From assembly GCA_024236235.1 (NCBI GenBank), contig JACKKV010000010.1, positions 1 to 46,420 on the forward strand: a stretch of DNA of 46,420 bases. Direction: 5' to 3'. The stretch comes from Novosphingobium sp. Its GTDB lineage: Bacteria; Pseudomonadota; Alphaproteobacteria; Sphingomonadales; Sphingomonadaceae. The stretch's first letter is position 1. Every line of letters starts with the position of its first letter. A model generated the notes under the pieces. That model ran no database searches. It was not told the origin of the DNA and saw nothing but the letters and a program-made list of their open reading frames with translations. The position numbers and the translations under genes were made by a program. Shown here piece by piece: positions 25,771 to 34,768 of the stretch.

Positions 25771-28350
25771 ATGAATCTCGAAAAATTCACTGATCGTGCA
25801 AAGGGTTTTCTGCAGGCGGCGCAGACCGTTGCCATCCGCAACCGTCATCAGCAGATCGCGCCCGAACATGTGCTGAAGGCGCTGCTGGATGACAGCGAAG
25901 GCATGGCCGCGCAATTGATTCAGCGCAGCGGGGGCAATTCGCAGATTGCCGTGCAGGAAGTGGACAAGGCGCTGGCGAAGATTCCGGCGGTGTCGGGCGG
26001 CGGGGCGCAGCAGACGCCCGGGCTCAACAATGATGCGGTGCGCGTACTCGATCAGGCGGAGCAGCTGGCCGGCAAGGCGGGTGACAGCTTCGTGCCGGTG
26101 CAGCGCATTCTCCAGGCGCTGGCTCTGGCCAGCACGGCCCCGGCGGGTCAGGCTCTGAAAACCGCCAATGTCGATGCGAAGGCGCTGGAAGCCGCGATTC
26201 AGGAAGTGACTGGTGGCCGCGCCGCGCATACCGCGAGTGCGGAAGAAACCTATGAAGCGCTGGACAAATATGCGCGCGACCTGACGCAGGCGGCGCGTGA
26301 CGGCAAGCTTGACCCGGTGATCGGCCGCGACGAGGAAATCCGCCGTACCGTGCAGATTCTCGCCCGCCGCACCAAGAACAACCCGGTGCTGATCGGCGAT
26401 CCCGGTGTCGGCAAGACCGCTATCGCCGAAGGGCTGGCGCTGCGTATCGCCAATGGAGATGTGCCTGACAGCCTCAAGGGACGGCGGCTGATGGCGCTCG
26501 ACATGGGCAGCCTGATTGCCGGCGCGAAATACCGTGGCGAGTTTGAAGAGCGGCTTAAAGGTGTGCTGGACGAGGTGAAGGGCGCCGAGGGCGACATCAT
26601 CCTGTTCATTGACGAGATGCATACGCTGATTGGCGCGGGCAAGAGCGAAGGGGCGATGGACGCGGGCAATCTGCTCAAGCCAGCCCTGGCGCGTGGCGAG
26701 TTGCATTGCATCGGCGCGACCACGCTGGATGAGTACCAGAAATATGTCGAAAAGGATGCCGCGCTCCAGCGGCGCTTCCAGCCGGTATTCGTGAATGAAC
26801 CGAGCGTGGAGGACACCATCTCGATCCTGCGCGGTCTGAAGGAAAAATACGAACTGCATCACGGGGTGCGGATCACTGACAACGCCATCGTGGCGGCCGC
26901 GACACTCAGCAATCGGTATATTTCGGACCGCTTCCTGCCTGACAAGGCGATTGACCTGATGGACGAGGCCGCCAGCCGCATCCGCATGGAGGTGGAGAGC
27001 AAGCCGGAGGAAATCGAAAATCTCGACCGGCGGATCATTCAGCTCAAGATCGAGGAAATGGCGCTGGCCAAGGAAAGCGATCAGGCCAGCAAGGATCGGC
27101 TCGACACGTTGCGCGGCGAACTGGCCAATCTGGAACAGCAGTCAAGCGAACTGACCACGCGCTGGCAGAACGAACGGGACAAGATCGCCGCCGAAGGCAA
27201 GGTCAAGGAAGCGCTGGACCAGGCCCGGCTGGAGCTGGAGCAGGCGCAGCGCGCGGGCGACCTCGGCCGCGCGGGCGAATTGTCCTATGGGCGCATCCCC
27301 GAACTGGAAAAGCAGCTGGCCGAAGCGCAGGCGCATTCGGAAAACGCCCTGCTGCGCGAGGAAGTGACCGAGGATGACATTGCCGGGGTCGTTTCGCGCT
27401 GGACCGGGGTTCCGGTTGAAAAAATGCTGGAGGGCGAGCGCGAGAAGCTGCTCAACATGGAGCAGGCGATTGGCCAGCGCGTGATCGGCCAGGAACAGGC
27501 GGTGCAAGCGGTATCCAGGGCGGTCAGGCGCGCGCGTGCGGGCTTGCAGGATCCGAACCGCCCGCTGGGCAGCTTTCTGTTTCTGGGGCCGACGGGTGTC
27601 GGCAAGACCGAACTGACCAAGGCGCTGGCCGGCTTCCTGTTCGATGACGATCAGGCGATGGTGCGCATCGATATGTCCGAATTCATGGAAAAACACGCGG
27701 TCGCGCGTTTGATCGGGGCGCCTCCGGGGTATGTTGGTTATGAAGAAGGTGGTGTTTTAACCGAATCGGTTCGCAGGCGGCCCTATCAGGTCGTACTGTT
27801 CGACGAAGTGGAAAAGGCGCATGCCGATGTCTTCAATGTGCTGTTGCAGGTGCTGGACGATGGGCGTCTGACGGACGGGCAGGGCCATGTCGTCGATTTC
27901 AGCAATACGCTGATTATCATGACCAGCAATCTGGGCAGCCAGTATCTGGCCAGTCTGGACGAAGGACAAGGTGTCGAGACTGTCGAGCCGCAGGTGATGG
28001 AGGTGGTGCGTGGCCATTTCCGCCCCGAATTCCTCAACCGGCTGGATGAAATCATCCTGTTCCACCGGCTGGGTCAGGAACACATGGCTCCGATCGTCGA
28101 GATTCAGGTGGCGCGCGTGCAGAAGCTGCTGAAGGATCGCAAGATCACGCTGGAGCTGTCTGATGCAGCCAAGCGCTGGCTCGGCCGGGTCGGCTATGAT
28201 CCGGTCTATGGCGCGCGGCCGCTCAAACGGGCGGTGCAGCGCTATCTTCAGGATCCGCTGGCTGAAAAGCTGCTCGCCGGGGAAATCCCTGATGGCAGCA
28301 CGGTCAGGATCGACGAAGGCGATGGGGCGCTGGATATCCGCGTGGGATAG
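25771..28350 (+). CDS. clpB: ATP-dependent disaggregase ClpB (Hsp104 family)
   Basis: 859 residues, the usual ClpB length. N-terminal Clp domain (MNLEKFTDRAKGFLQAAQ); first AAA+ module with Walker A GDPGVGKT (Lys215) and Walker B ILFIDEMHTLIGAG; a middle coiled-coil of about 110 residues that distinguishes ClpB from ClpA and ClpC; second AAA+ module with GPTGVGKTE (Lys612), VLFDEVEKAH and sensor-2 GARPLKR. The hexamer extracts polypeptides from aggregates with DnaK. A heat-shock promoter precedes it. It converges on the receptor gene with only 9 bases between the stops and no terminator. Confidence 0.97.
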   Translation: MNLEKFTDRAKGFLQAAQTVAIRNRHQQIAPEHVLKALLDDSEGMAAQLIQRSGGNSQIAVQEVDKALAKIPAVSGGGAQQTPGLNNDAVRVLDQAEQLAGKAGDSFVPVQRILQALALASTAPAGQALKTANVDAKALEAAIQEVTGGRAAHTASAEETYEALDKYARDLTQAARDGKLDPVIGRDEEIRRTVQILARRTKNNPVLIGDPGVGKTAIAEGLALRIANGDVPDSLKGRRLMALDMGSLIAGAKYRGEFEERLKGVLDEVKGAEGDIILFIDEMHTLIGAGKSEGAMDAGNLLKPALARGELHCIGATTLDEYQKYVEKDAALQRRFQPVFVNEPSVEDTISILRGLKEKYELHHGVRITDNAIVAAATLSNRYISDRFLPDKAIDLMDEAASRIRMEVESKPEEIENLDRRIIQLKIEEMALAKESDQASKDRLDTLRGELANLEQQSSELTTRWQNERDKIAAEGKVKEALDQARLELEQAQRAGDLGRAGELSYGRIPELEKQLAEAQAHSENALLREEVTEDDIAGVVSRWTGVPVEKMLEGEREKLLNMEQAIGQRVIGQEQAVQAVSRAVRRARAGLQDPNRPLGSFLFLGPTGVGKTELTKALAGFLFDDDQAMVRIDMSEFMEKHAVARLIGAPPGYVGYEEGGVLTESVRRRPYQVVLFDEVEKAHADVFNVLLQVLDDGRLTDGQGHVVDFSNTLIIMTSNLGSQYLASLDEGQGVETVEPQVMEVVRGHFRPEFLNRLDEIILFHRLGQEHMAPIVEIQVARVQKLLKDRKITLELSDAAKRWLGRVGYDPVYGARPLKRAVQRYLQDPLAEKLLAGEIPDGSTVRIDEGDGALDIRVG

Positions 28351-28359
28351 ACAATATGC

Positions 28360-31300
28360 CTAAAGGCGGCGCGTCAGGCTCAGCGTGAAGCGCCGCCCCA
28401 GCGCATCATTGATCGATGCGGGGATCAGATAGCCGAAATAATCCTGTCCCTGACGGTTGAACAGATTGGTCACGGCCAGGTGCAACCGCCAGCCTTGCGC
28501 CGGTTCCACGAACAGGCTTGCGTCAACGGTCACGAAATCATCCAGTTTGTCCAGCTCGCGCGCGTCGCTGGGCGATGGCCCGCGATTGTAACGCGAGAAG
28601 AGCTGTTCCCCCGTGTAATTGAACTGAACCGCGCCGCCCCAGTGGGGCATGGCATAGGCAAGGCGCAACTGCCCCTGGAATTCGGGGTCGCCGATCTGGC
28701 CGTCAATCCGCACCGGGTTGACGCCGGTGATATTCTCGACCCGACGGCGCACGTAAAACAGGGTGCCATTCACGGCGAGGCTGCCCGGCAGGCCGATCTG
28801 GTCAGGCTGGGCAATATAGTCCAGCCCGGCTTCGATTCCGCTGAACCGGATTGCCTTGCCGTTGATAAAGCCGGTGCGCACGGCCGGGTTGGCGGCGTCG
28901 GCGAGCACCTGGCCAGCCGCATCGCGCCCGATCGCTGCGCAGAAGCCGTTGCCCCGCGCCGGATCGGCAAGGTTGAAATCGGGGTTGTCGAAACAGGCCG
29001 ACGCGATCTCCGTCACTGAGAGATAGGCGATCGGGTTTGCGACGCGGATATCGAGATAGTCCGCATGCAGCGAAAGTCCGGGCAGGATGCGCGGTTCCAC
29101 CACAGCGCCGATGGTCCAGCTGTCCGCCTGTTCGTTGTGCAACGCCCGGTTCCCGCCAGCGAGCGCGGGCACGCTGACTGCCGAGGCGAGCAGCGGCGTG
29201 GCCGCAGGAAAGGCGGCGAGGAAGGCCGCGCAGTTGCGCGCGCGAATGTCGGGCACGGGCCCGCCAGTGATGTTGGCGGAAGAACACAGATCGGGCACGG
29301 TCAGCTTTGCGCTCCCCTGCGGCGCATGCAGTTCGGTGATTGAGGGGGAGCGGAACGAGCGGGTGAAATTCCCGCGCAGGGTGATGTCCGGTGCGGGTTG
29401 AAAGCGCCCGCCAGCGGCCCAGGCTGTTGACCCGCCATTGGCCGAGTTGTCTGTGTATCTGGCCCTGGCGAACAGTTCCAGCCGGTGAAAGATCGCCTGA
29501 TTTTCGGGGCGGATCAGTGGATAGAGGAGCTCCCCGAAAAATTCGTCCAGATCGTATGCTCCGCTGGTCGGAGCGACGGCGACTGACCGGCCAAGCCCGA
29601 CCTGGAGGAAGGCGTCGGGCGCGAAGCGGCCCTTATCCTCGCGGTGTTCATAACCGAGGTTGAAAGCCACCGGATTGCCGAACAGGTCGAATGGTGAACC
29701 GCCGATGTTGGCGTTTACCACCCATTGTTCCAGCCTGCTGCGCGCGGTGACATCGCGCAACACATAGTCCAGCGCCTCTGCCGACGGTGCGCCTTCACCG
29801 AACAGGTTGAGCGGGCGGCAGGCTGCATCCGCCACCGGCAGTCCACCTGCGGGGAGGAGCGGGGCCGGATCGCAGACGATTGCGCCAGTTGCGTCGCGCG
29901 CGACATTCACCGCGTTGATGAAGCGTTGCTGGTCGATCTGCTGATCGTGATCGGTAAAGTCACTGCGCCCGAAAGTGACGGACAACTCGTAGTTCAGTGC
30001 ACGCTTACCCAGCGCCAGTTCGCCGTCGAGGCCGAGAACCGCGCGGTAGACCTGGCTGCGCGCATAGCCGGTGGGGTCGCCGATATCCGCGTTGGCGCGG
30101 CTGAGCATGAAGGCGCCATAGCCGTTCGCCAGCAGGAGGTTGCGCGCCTGATCGGTCAGGAACGGATTGGTCACGGGAAAGAGCAGCGGCCCGCTCCTGC
30201 CCGTGAAAAGCGCGGCGTTGAAATCGGGCTGGTCGACCAGTTCGTCCGCGCGGCCATCGTAGAACAACCCCTCGGCGAAGATGCGCAGACGCTCGTTCAA
30301 CTCATAATCGAACAGCAGGCTGGCGGAAAACCGCCGCAGATCGCTGGTTATCTGGCCATAGTCGTTCAGGCGGAAGCCATCGCCGCCTCCCGCAAATGGC
30401 CCGGCATAGCGTATGCCGCGATCGAACGGCACCAGATTGCCAGCGCGGTCGAACTGCATCGTCCGGTTCAGCGCGCCGCCCACGACCAACCCGCCTTCGG
30501 TGAGATAGGGGATGGTGAAATCGCGCACCATCACTGACCCGGGCACTCCGTCATCGGGCCCGGTGTCATAATCGATCGTTGGGTGCAGCCTTCCGTCGCC
30601 ATCCGCTGTCAGCCCGGCAGCATTCAGATTGGGCACTTCGCCGATATTGGCGCGATAGAAGCCGCGCCGGTTCTGCCTGACGCCGTTCACCCGGTCATGG
30701 CTCAGCGCCAGCGCCAGATGGCCCCGCCCGTCTCCGAAGGCGCTGCCGTAAAGCGCCGCAAGATTGTGGCGGAAATTGTCGCCCCGGTCAGTCAGGCCCG
30801 CCGTGCCGCGCAGTTCCAGCCCGGTGAATTCGCGCCGCAGGCGGATGTTGACGGTGCCCGCGATGGCGTCCGAGCCATAGGCTGGCGCACCGCCGATGCC
30901 GACCCGCTCCACCCGGTCGACCAGGATTGTGGGGATGATGTTGAGGTCGACCTGCGTGCCTGGCGCGGCATTGCCGAAAATGGTCGGCACGTTGGAGGAT
31001 ACAGCGCGCCGACCGTCAATCAGGGTCAGGGTGCGGCTGGAGCCGAGCTTGTAGGCATTGATGAAATTGACGCCCTGACCGAAACTGTTTTGCACACCGT
31101 CAGGCGTCACCGCGCCGCGATATCCTGGCATGGTGTTCAGTGCGTCAGCGAGATTGGTTTGCCCGCGGTCGTCCAGATAGGTTTGAGTGATGCTGGTGGT
31201 CGGCTCCAGCATGCCTGCCGCCTCCAGCCTGATCCGCGATCCGGTGACCACGATGTCGGGTGAGCCTTCGCTCGCTGAGTCGGTGTGCTGGCGCGCGCAT

Positions 31301-31422
31301 GGTTCTTCTGTGACACATGGCGTGGCCGCTGCCGGTGCGAGCGGGATCGCCATCCCCAGCCAGACCAGACTGACGGCCAGGCGTCTCCGCTGCGGAACTT
31401 GCCGCAAGAAATGTCGTTTCAC
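28360..31422 (-). CDS. TonB-dependent outer-membrane receptor
   Basis: 1020 residues from GTG 31422, which has AGGGG eight bases ahead; the adjacent TTG at 31425 is possible. Signal peptide with hydrophobic LAVSLVWLGMAIPLAP, a TonB-box-like PDIVVTGSRI, then the plug with TNLADALNTMPGYRG, LGSSRTLTLIDGRRAV, VDLNIIPTILVDRVE and GSDAIAGTVNI. This is the long plug type common in sphingomonad receptors for organic substrates or siderophores. The barrel contains many paired Cys-rich extracellular loops. It ends RRFTLSLTRRL, lacking the usual terminal Phe. It is intact, unlike the receptor at 2124-4398. Its promoter faces the thiolase gene across a 203-bp divergent region. Confidence 0.92.
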   Translation of the reverse strand: MKRHFLRQVPQRRRLAVSLVWLGMAIPLAPAAATPCVTEEPCARQHTDSASEGSPDIVVTGSRIRLEAAGMLEPTTSITQTYLDDRGQTNLADALNTMPGYRGAVTPDGVQNSFGQGVNFINAYKLGSSRTLTLIDGRRAVSSNVPTIFGNAAPGTQVDLNIIPTILVDRVERVGIGGAPAYGSDAIAGTVNIRLRREFTGLELRGTAGLTDRGDNFRHNLAALYGSAFGDGRGHLALALSHDRVNGVRQNRRGFYRANIGEVPNLNAAGLTADGDGRLHPTIDYDTGPDDGVPGSVMVRDFTIPYLTEGGLVVGGALNRTMQFDRAGNLVPFDRGIRYAGPFAGGGDGFRLNDYGQITSDLRRFSASLLFDYELNERLRIFAEGLFYDGRADELVDQPDFNAALFTGRSGPLLFPVTNPFLTDQARNLLLANGYGAFMLSRANADIGDPTGYARSQVYRAVLGLDGELALGKRALNYELSVTFGRSDFTDHDQQIDQQRFINAVNVARDATGAIVCDPAPLLPAGGLPVADAACRPLNLFGEGAPSAEALDYVLRDVTARSRLEQWVVNANIGGSPFDLFGNPVAFNLGYEHREDKGRFAPDAFLQVGLGRSVAVAPTSGAYDLDEFFGELLYPLIRPENQAIFHRLELFARARYTDNSANGGSTAWAAGGRFQPAPDITLRGNFTRSFRSPSITELHAPQGSAKLTVPDLCSSANITGGPVPDIRARNCAAFLAAFPAATPLLASAVSVPALAGGNRALHNEQADSWTIGAVVEPRILPGLSLHADYLDIRVANPIAYLSVTEIASACFDNPDFNLADPARGNGFCAAIGRDAAGQVLADAANPAVRTGFINGKAIRFSGIEAGLDYIAQPDQIGLPGSLAVNGTLFYVRRRVENITGVNPVRIDGQIGDPEFQGQLRLAYAMPHWGGAVQFNYTGEQLFSRYNRGPSPSDARELDKLDDFVTVDASLFVEPAQGWRLHLAVTNLFNRQGQDYFGYLIPASINDALGRRFTLSLTRRL

Positions 31423-31463
31423 CAATTACGCCCCTTTATCAGCCGCTTAAAGCAGCCGGGAGT

Positions 31464-31475
31464 ATGTCTAGACAT
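31464..31475. promoter_or_regulatory. 12-bp palindrome upstream of the receptor gene
   Basis: ATGTCTAGACAT is a perfect palindrome 42 bases upstream of the receptor start in the divergent region. It is a candidate dimer-binding operator; no regulator gene is adjacent and the role is inferred. Confidence 0.4.
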
Positions 31476-31561
31476 TGACCTGGAGCAAATCCACACAGCG
31501 ATTGAAAAATATTCGGGATTTTCGCATTCGCTCCGCATTGCACCGCGCCGCACTGCCCCCC

Positions 31562-31574
31562 TTGACCCGGTCAA
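31562..31574. promoter_or_regulatory. 13-bp inverted repeat upstream of the thiolase gene
   Basis: TTGACC-C-GGTCAA is a perfect 6+1+6 dyad ending 51 bases before the thiolase GTG. TTGACC could itself be a -35 box, though no convincing -10 follows at 17 bases (TAGGCC). It suggests an operator for a TetR- or MarR-like regulator; inferred only. Confidence 0.4.
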
Positions 31575-31625
31575 ACCCCGATCCTAGGCCAGTCGGGATT
31601 TGCCGAATTTGAGGAGAGCGACGCC

Positions 31626-32798
31626 GTGACCACTGCCTATATTGTCGATGCATGCCGCACAGCCGGGGGTCGCCGTGGGGGACGCCTTGCAGGCGTGCAC
31701 CCGGTCGATCTGGCCGCGAAGACGCTGGACGGGCTGATGGACCGGGTGGGCATTGATCCGGCTGCGGTTGACGATGTTGTAATGGGCTGTGTGACGCAGG
31801 CCGGCGAACAGGCGATCCATGTCGGGCGCAATGCCGTGCTGGCGTCCAAGCGCCTGCCCCAGTCTGTGCCGGCTGTCTCGATTGACCGGCAGTGCGGTTC
31901 CTCGCAGCAGTCGATTCACTTCGCCGCCCAGGCGGTGATGTCCGGCACGCAGGACATCGTCATCGCCGCCGGGATCGAAAGCATGACGCGGGTGCCGATG
32001 CTGTCATCGTCCAGCGTGTTCAAGCAGCAGGGTCTGGGCGATTTTGTTTCCCCGGGGATGAACGAGAACTATCCCGGTTACGTGTTCTCCCAGTTCGTAG
32101 GTGCGGAAATGGTCGCCGAAAAGCATGGCTTTTCGAAGGATCAGATGGACCACTTCGCGCTGGAAAGCCACCGCCGCGCGAAGGCGGCGACCGAAGCGGG
32201 CGCGTTCGACCGGGAAATCGTGCCGATCATGGTCGAGACGGCCGAAGGCATGGTAGCGCACAAGGTCGATGAAGGCATTCGCTTCGATGCCACGCTGGAA
32301 GGGATCGCCAGCGTGAAATTGCTGATGGAAGGCGGCAAGATTTCGGCGGCCACCTCGAGCCAGATGTGCGATGGGGCCGCTGCGGTTCTGGTCGTCAGCG
32401 AACAGGCGTTGAAGGATCACAACCTTACCCCGCTGGCGCGCATTCACAATCTCACCGTGACTGCGGGCGATCCGGTCATCATGCTGGAGGAACCGCTGTT
32501 CGCCACGGATCGCGCGCTGAAGCGGGCTGGACTGAAAATCGACGATATCGACCTGTTCGAAGTCAACGAAGCCTTCGCTTCGGTCCCCATGGCCTGGCTC
32601 AAGCATACGGGCGCCGATCCGCAGAAGATGAATTCGCTGGGCGGTGCTATCGCACTAGGTCACCCGCTGGGCGCCACGGGTGCGAAGCTTATGGCGACAC
32701 TGGCGCATGCCTTGAAGGCGGGCGGCAAGAAGTGGGGCTTGCAGACCATGTGCGAAGGCGGCGGGATCGCCAATGTGACAATTATAGAATCGCTCTGA
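31626..32798 (+). CDS. Acetyl-CoA C-acyltransferase (thiolase)
   Basis: 390 residues, GTG start with GAGGAGAG upstream. Thiolase with the full catalytic set: Cys90 in DRQCGSS (acyl-enzyme), His346 in LGHPLGATGA and Cys376 in TMCEGGGIAN. Biosynthetic and degradative thiolases share this fold. The sequence (VDACRTAGGRRGG, EVNEAFASVPMAW) resembles FadA/steroid-type thiolases seen next to beta-oxidation genes. It cleaves 3-ketoacyl-CoA with CoA or runs in reverse. It is far from the acyl-CoA ligase cluster, so a shared pathway is uncertain. Confidence 0.93.
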   Translation: MTTAYIVDACRTAGGRRGGRLAGVHPVDLAAKTLDGLMDRVGIDPAAVDDVVMGCVTQAGEQAIHVGRNAVLASKRLPQSVPAVSIDRQCGSSQQSIHFAAQAVMSGTQDIVIAAGIESMTRVPMLSSSSVFKQQGLGDFVSPGMNENYPGYVFSQFVGAEMVAEKHGFSKDQMDHFALESHRRAKAATEAGAFDREIVPIMVETAEGMVAHKVDEGIRFDATLEGIASVKLLMEGGKISAATSSQMCDGAAAVLVVSEQALKDHNLTPLARIHNLTVTAGDPVIMLEEPLFATDRALKRAGLKIDDIDLFEVNEAFASVPMAWLKHTGADPQKMNSLGGAIALGHPLGATGAKLMATLAHALKAGGKKWGLQTMCEGGGIANVTIIESL

Positions 32799-32805
32799 TC
32801 CGTTC

Positions 32806-33681
32806 ATGGCCGGGCACTGGCACATAGGGGTTATTGGCGGCTCCGGGCTCTATGACGGGATGGGGCTTGAGGACGCGCAGGAAATTGCCGTCAACAGCCC
32901 CTTCGGTGATCCATCCGGTCCGGTCACCACTGGCACGCTCGCCGGGGTGCGTTTCAGCTTCATCCCGCGCCACGGCAAGGGGCATGTGTTGGGGCCGGCA
33001 GAGGTGAACTACCGGGCCAATATCGACGTGCTGAAACGCTGCGGTGTCACTGATGTCCTGTCGATTTCGGCCATCGGCTCATTGCGTGAGGAGTTCGGCC
33101 CCGGCCATTTCGTAGCGGTCGATCAGTTGATCGATCACACGACGGGGCGCGAACGCAGCTTCTTCGGGCGTGGGCTGGTCGGCCATGTCAGTCTGGCCGA
33201 TCCGGTCTGTCAGCGCCTGTCAGGGCTTGCCGCCAAAGCCGCGGCGAAGGCCGGAGCCACGGTGCACAAGGGCGGCTGCTATATCGCGATAGATGGCCCG
33301 CAATTCTCCACCCGCGCGGAAAGCCAGCTTTACCGCCAATGGGGCGCGGATGTGATCGGGATGACGGCGATGCCCGAAGCGCGCCTGGCGCGCGAGGCCG
33401 AGCTGCCTTACGCCATTCTGGCGATGGTGACTGATTACGATTGCTGGCGACCGAGCGAAAAAGGGGTCGAGGCCGCCGACGTCCTGGCCGTCATGCACGC
33501 CAATGCCGATATGGCGAAGCGGACATTGGGCAAACTTGCCGGGCTGTTGGCCACCGAACGCAAGGCTTCGCCGATTGATACGGCGCTTGACGGCGCGTTT
33601 GTGACGGCGGAGGCGGATCGCGATCCTGTGGCACTGGCCCGGCTTGATGCCGTGGCGAGGCGGTTCATCTCGCTGAAGTGA
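32806..33681 (+). CDS. mtnP: S-methyl-5'-thioadenosine phosphorylase
   Basis: 291 residues, 7 bases after the thiolase stop. PNP/MTAP fold: GVIGGSGLYDG, IPRHGKGHVLGPAEVNYRAN (phosphate and substrate contacts), SAIGSLREEFGPG, DGPQFSTRAES and GMTAMPEARLAREAEL. It splits 5'-methylthioadenosine with phosphate into adenine and methylthioribose-1-phosphate, the first step of methionine salvage. No other mtn genes are nearby. It converges on the tadC gene with a 42-base gap that has no clear terminator. Confidence 0.94.
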   Translation: MAGHWHIGVIGGSGLYDGMGLEDAQEIAVNSPFGDPSGPVTTGTLAGVRFSFIPRHGKGHVLGPAEVNYRANIDVLKRCGVTDVLSISAIGSLREEFGPGHFVAVDQLIDHTTGRERSFFGRGLVGHVSLADPVCQRLSGLAAKAAAKAGATVHKGGCYIAIDGPQFSTRAESQLYRQWGADVIGMTAMPEARLAREAELPYAILAMVTDYDCWRPSEKGVEAADVLAVMHANADMAKRTLGKLAGLLATERKASPIDTALDGAFVTAEADRDPVALARLDAVARRFISLK

Positions 33682-33723
33682 ACCCGCCTCGCTGATACGG
33701 CACTGAAGTTTTGCGCACCGCGC

Positions 33724-34746
33724 TCAACCTCCCCCGCCTTTGGCGGCTCCGCCCGGAGCGAAGGCGTCTGCAATGGAACATGCGGCCGGCCCCAGGATCA
33801 CGACGAACAGGGTCGGCAGGATGAACAGGATCAGCGGCACGGTCATGATTGCGGGCAGGCGCGCGGCCTTTTCTTCAGCCCGCATCATGCGTTCGTTACG
33901 GAATTCGGCCGAGAGTACCCGCAGCGCCGAGGCGAGCGGTGTACCATAGCGTTCGGTCTGGATCATGGTCGTGACCACGCCCTGGACGGCATCGAGATTG
34001 ACGCGGTAAGCAAAATTTTCGAATGCCTGTTTGCGTTCGGTGAGGAACGACAGTTCAATCGTGGTCAGGGCGAATTCATCACCCAGTTCGGGATAGGCCC
34101 GGCCCAGTTCCCTGGCGACGCGGTTGAAAGCCGCATCGACCGTCAGACCCGCTTCGGCGCAGATCACCAGCAGGTCAAGCGCGTCTGGAAGACCTTTGCG
34201 GATCGCGTCAGTGCGCTTGGTGATCAGGTTCTGGATATAGATGTCCGGTCCCTTGTAGCCGAGCGCGACCATGGCGGCGAAACCGAAGAAGCGCTTCATG
34301 CTGCCCCAGGCGGGGAACATTTCCGCCCAGTAGAAGATTATCGCTCCCAGGAGACCAAAGATTATCGGCAGGATCATGCGCGCGAAGATGACGGCGACCG
34401 CCATTTCCTTGTTACGGATCCCGGCCTGTGCCAGCTTCTGCTGGACCTTTTTCAGCTCCGTATCCTGCAGGACTTTCATGCCCTGCAGGGCGCTACGCAT
34501 CTTGTCCGTGGTTTCGTTCCGCTGAACCAGCTTGGCGCGCTTCTTGGCAGTGGCGGTAACGATACCGGCCTTCAGCTGTTCGCGCCGGTCGTTGAGCGCC
34601 TTGACCCGCTTGGCCATCGGATCCTTGACGGTGACTGCCGCATAAATCGCGGCCATCACCGCCAGCGCGGCAATCGCGGCAAGAATTGTGCCGACGAGGA
34701 TGACGTCAACGCCGAGAAGAGTGGGACCAGCCGGTGTTTCAAACAT
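33724..34746 (-). CDS. tadC: Tad pilus inner-membrane platform protein TadC
   Basis: 340 residues from ATG 34746. GspF/TadC-type T2SSF domain: an N-terminal membrane helix, then a cytoplasmic segment, two helices near residues 105-155, and the hallmark LPDALDLLVICAEAGLTVDAAFNRVA followed by MIQTERYGTPLASALRVLS. A final pair of hydrophobic segments (PLILFILPTLFVVIL) and a Gly-rich tail close the protein. It forms the inner-membrane platform with TadB. It is the last gene of the locus in this window; tadD or tadE/F/G genes do not follow. Confidence 0.92.
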   Translation of the reverse strand: MFETPAGPTLLGVDVILVGTILAAIAALAVMAAIYAAVTVKDPMAKRVKALNDRREQLKAGIVTATAKKRAKLVQRNETTDKMRSALQGMKVLQDTELKKVQQKLAQAGIRNKEMAVAVIFARMILPIIFGLLGAIIFYWAEMFPAWGSMKRFFGFAAMVALGYKGPDIYIQNLITKRTDAIRKGLPDALDLLVICAEAGLTVDAAFNRVARELGRAYPELGDEFALTTIELSFLTERKQAFENFAYRVNLDAVQGVVTTMIQTERYGTPLASALRVLSAEFRNERMMRAEEKAARLPAIMTVPLILFILPTLFVVILGPAACSIADAFAPGGAAKGGGG

Positions 34747-34768
34747 GATTTTTCTCGCCCAATCCTGC

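Noticed and set aside
28351..28359. Bidirectional terminator between clpB and the receptor gene
   Set aside because: Only 9 bases separate the stops and no hairpin with T-tracts is present.
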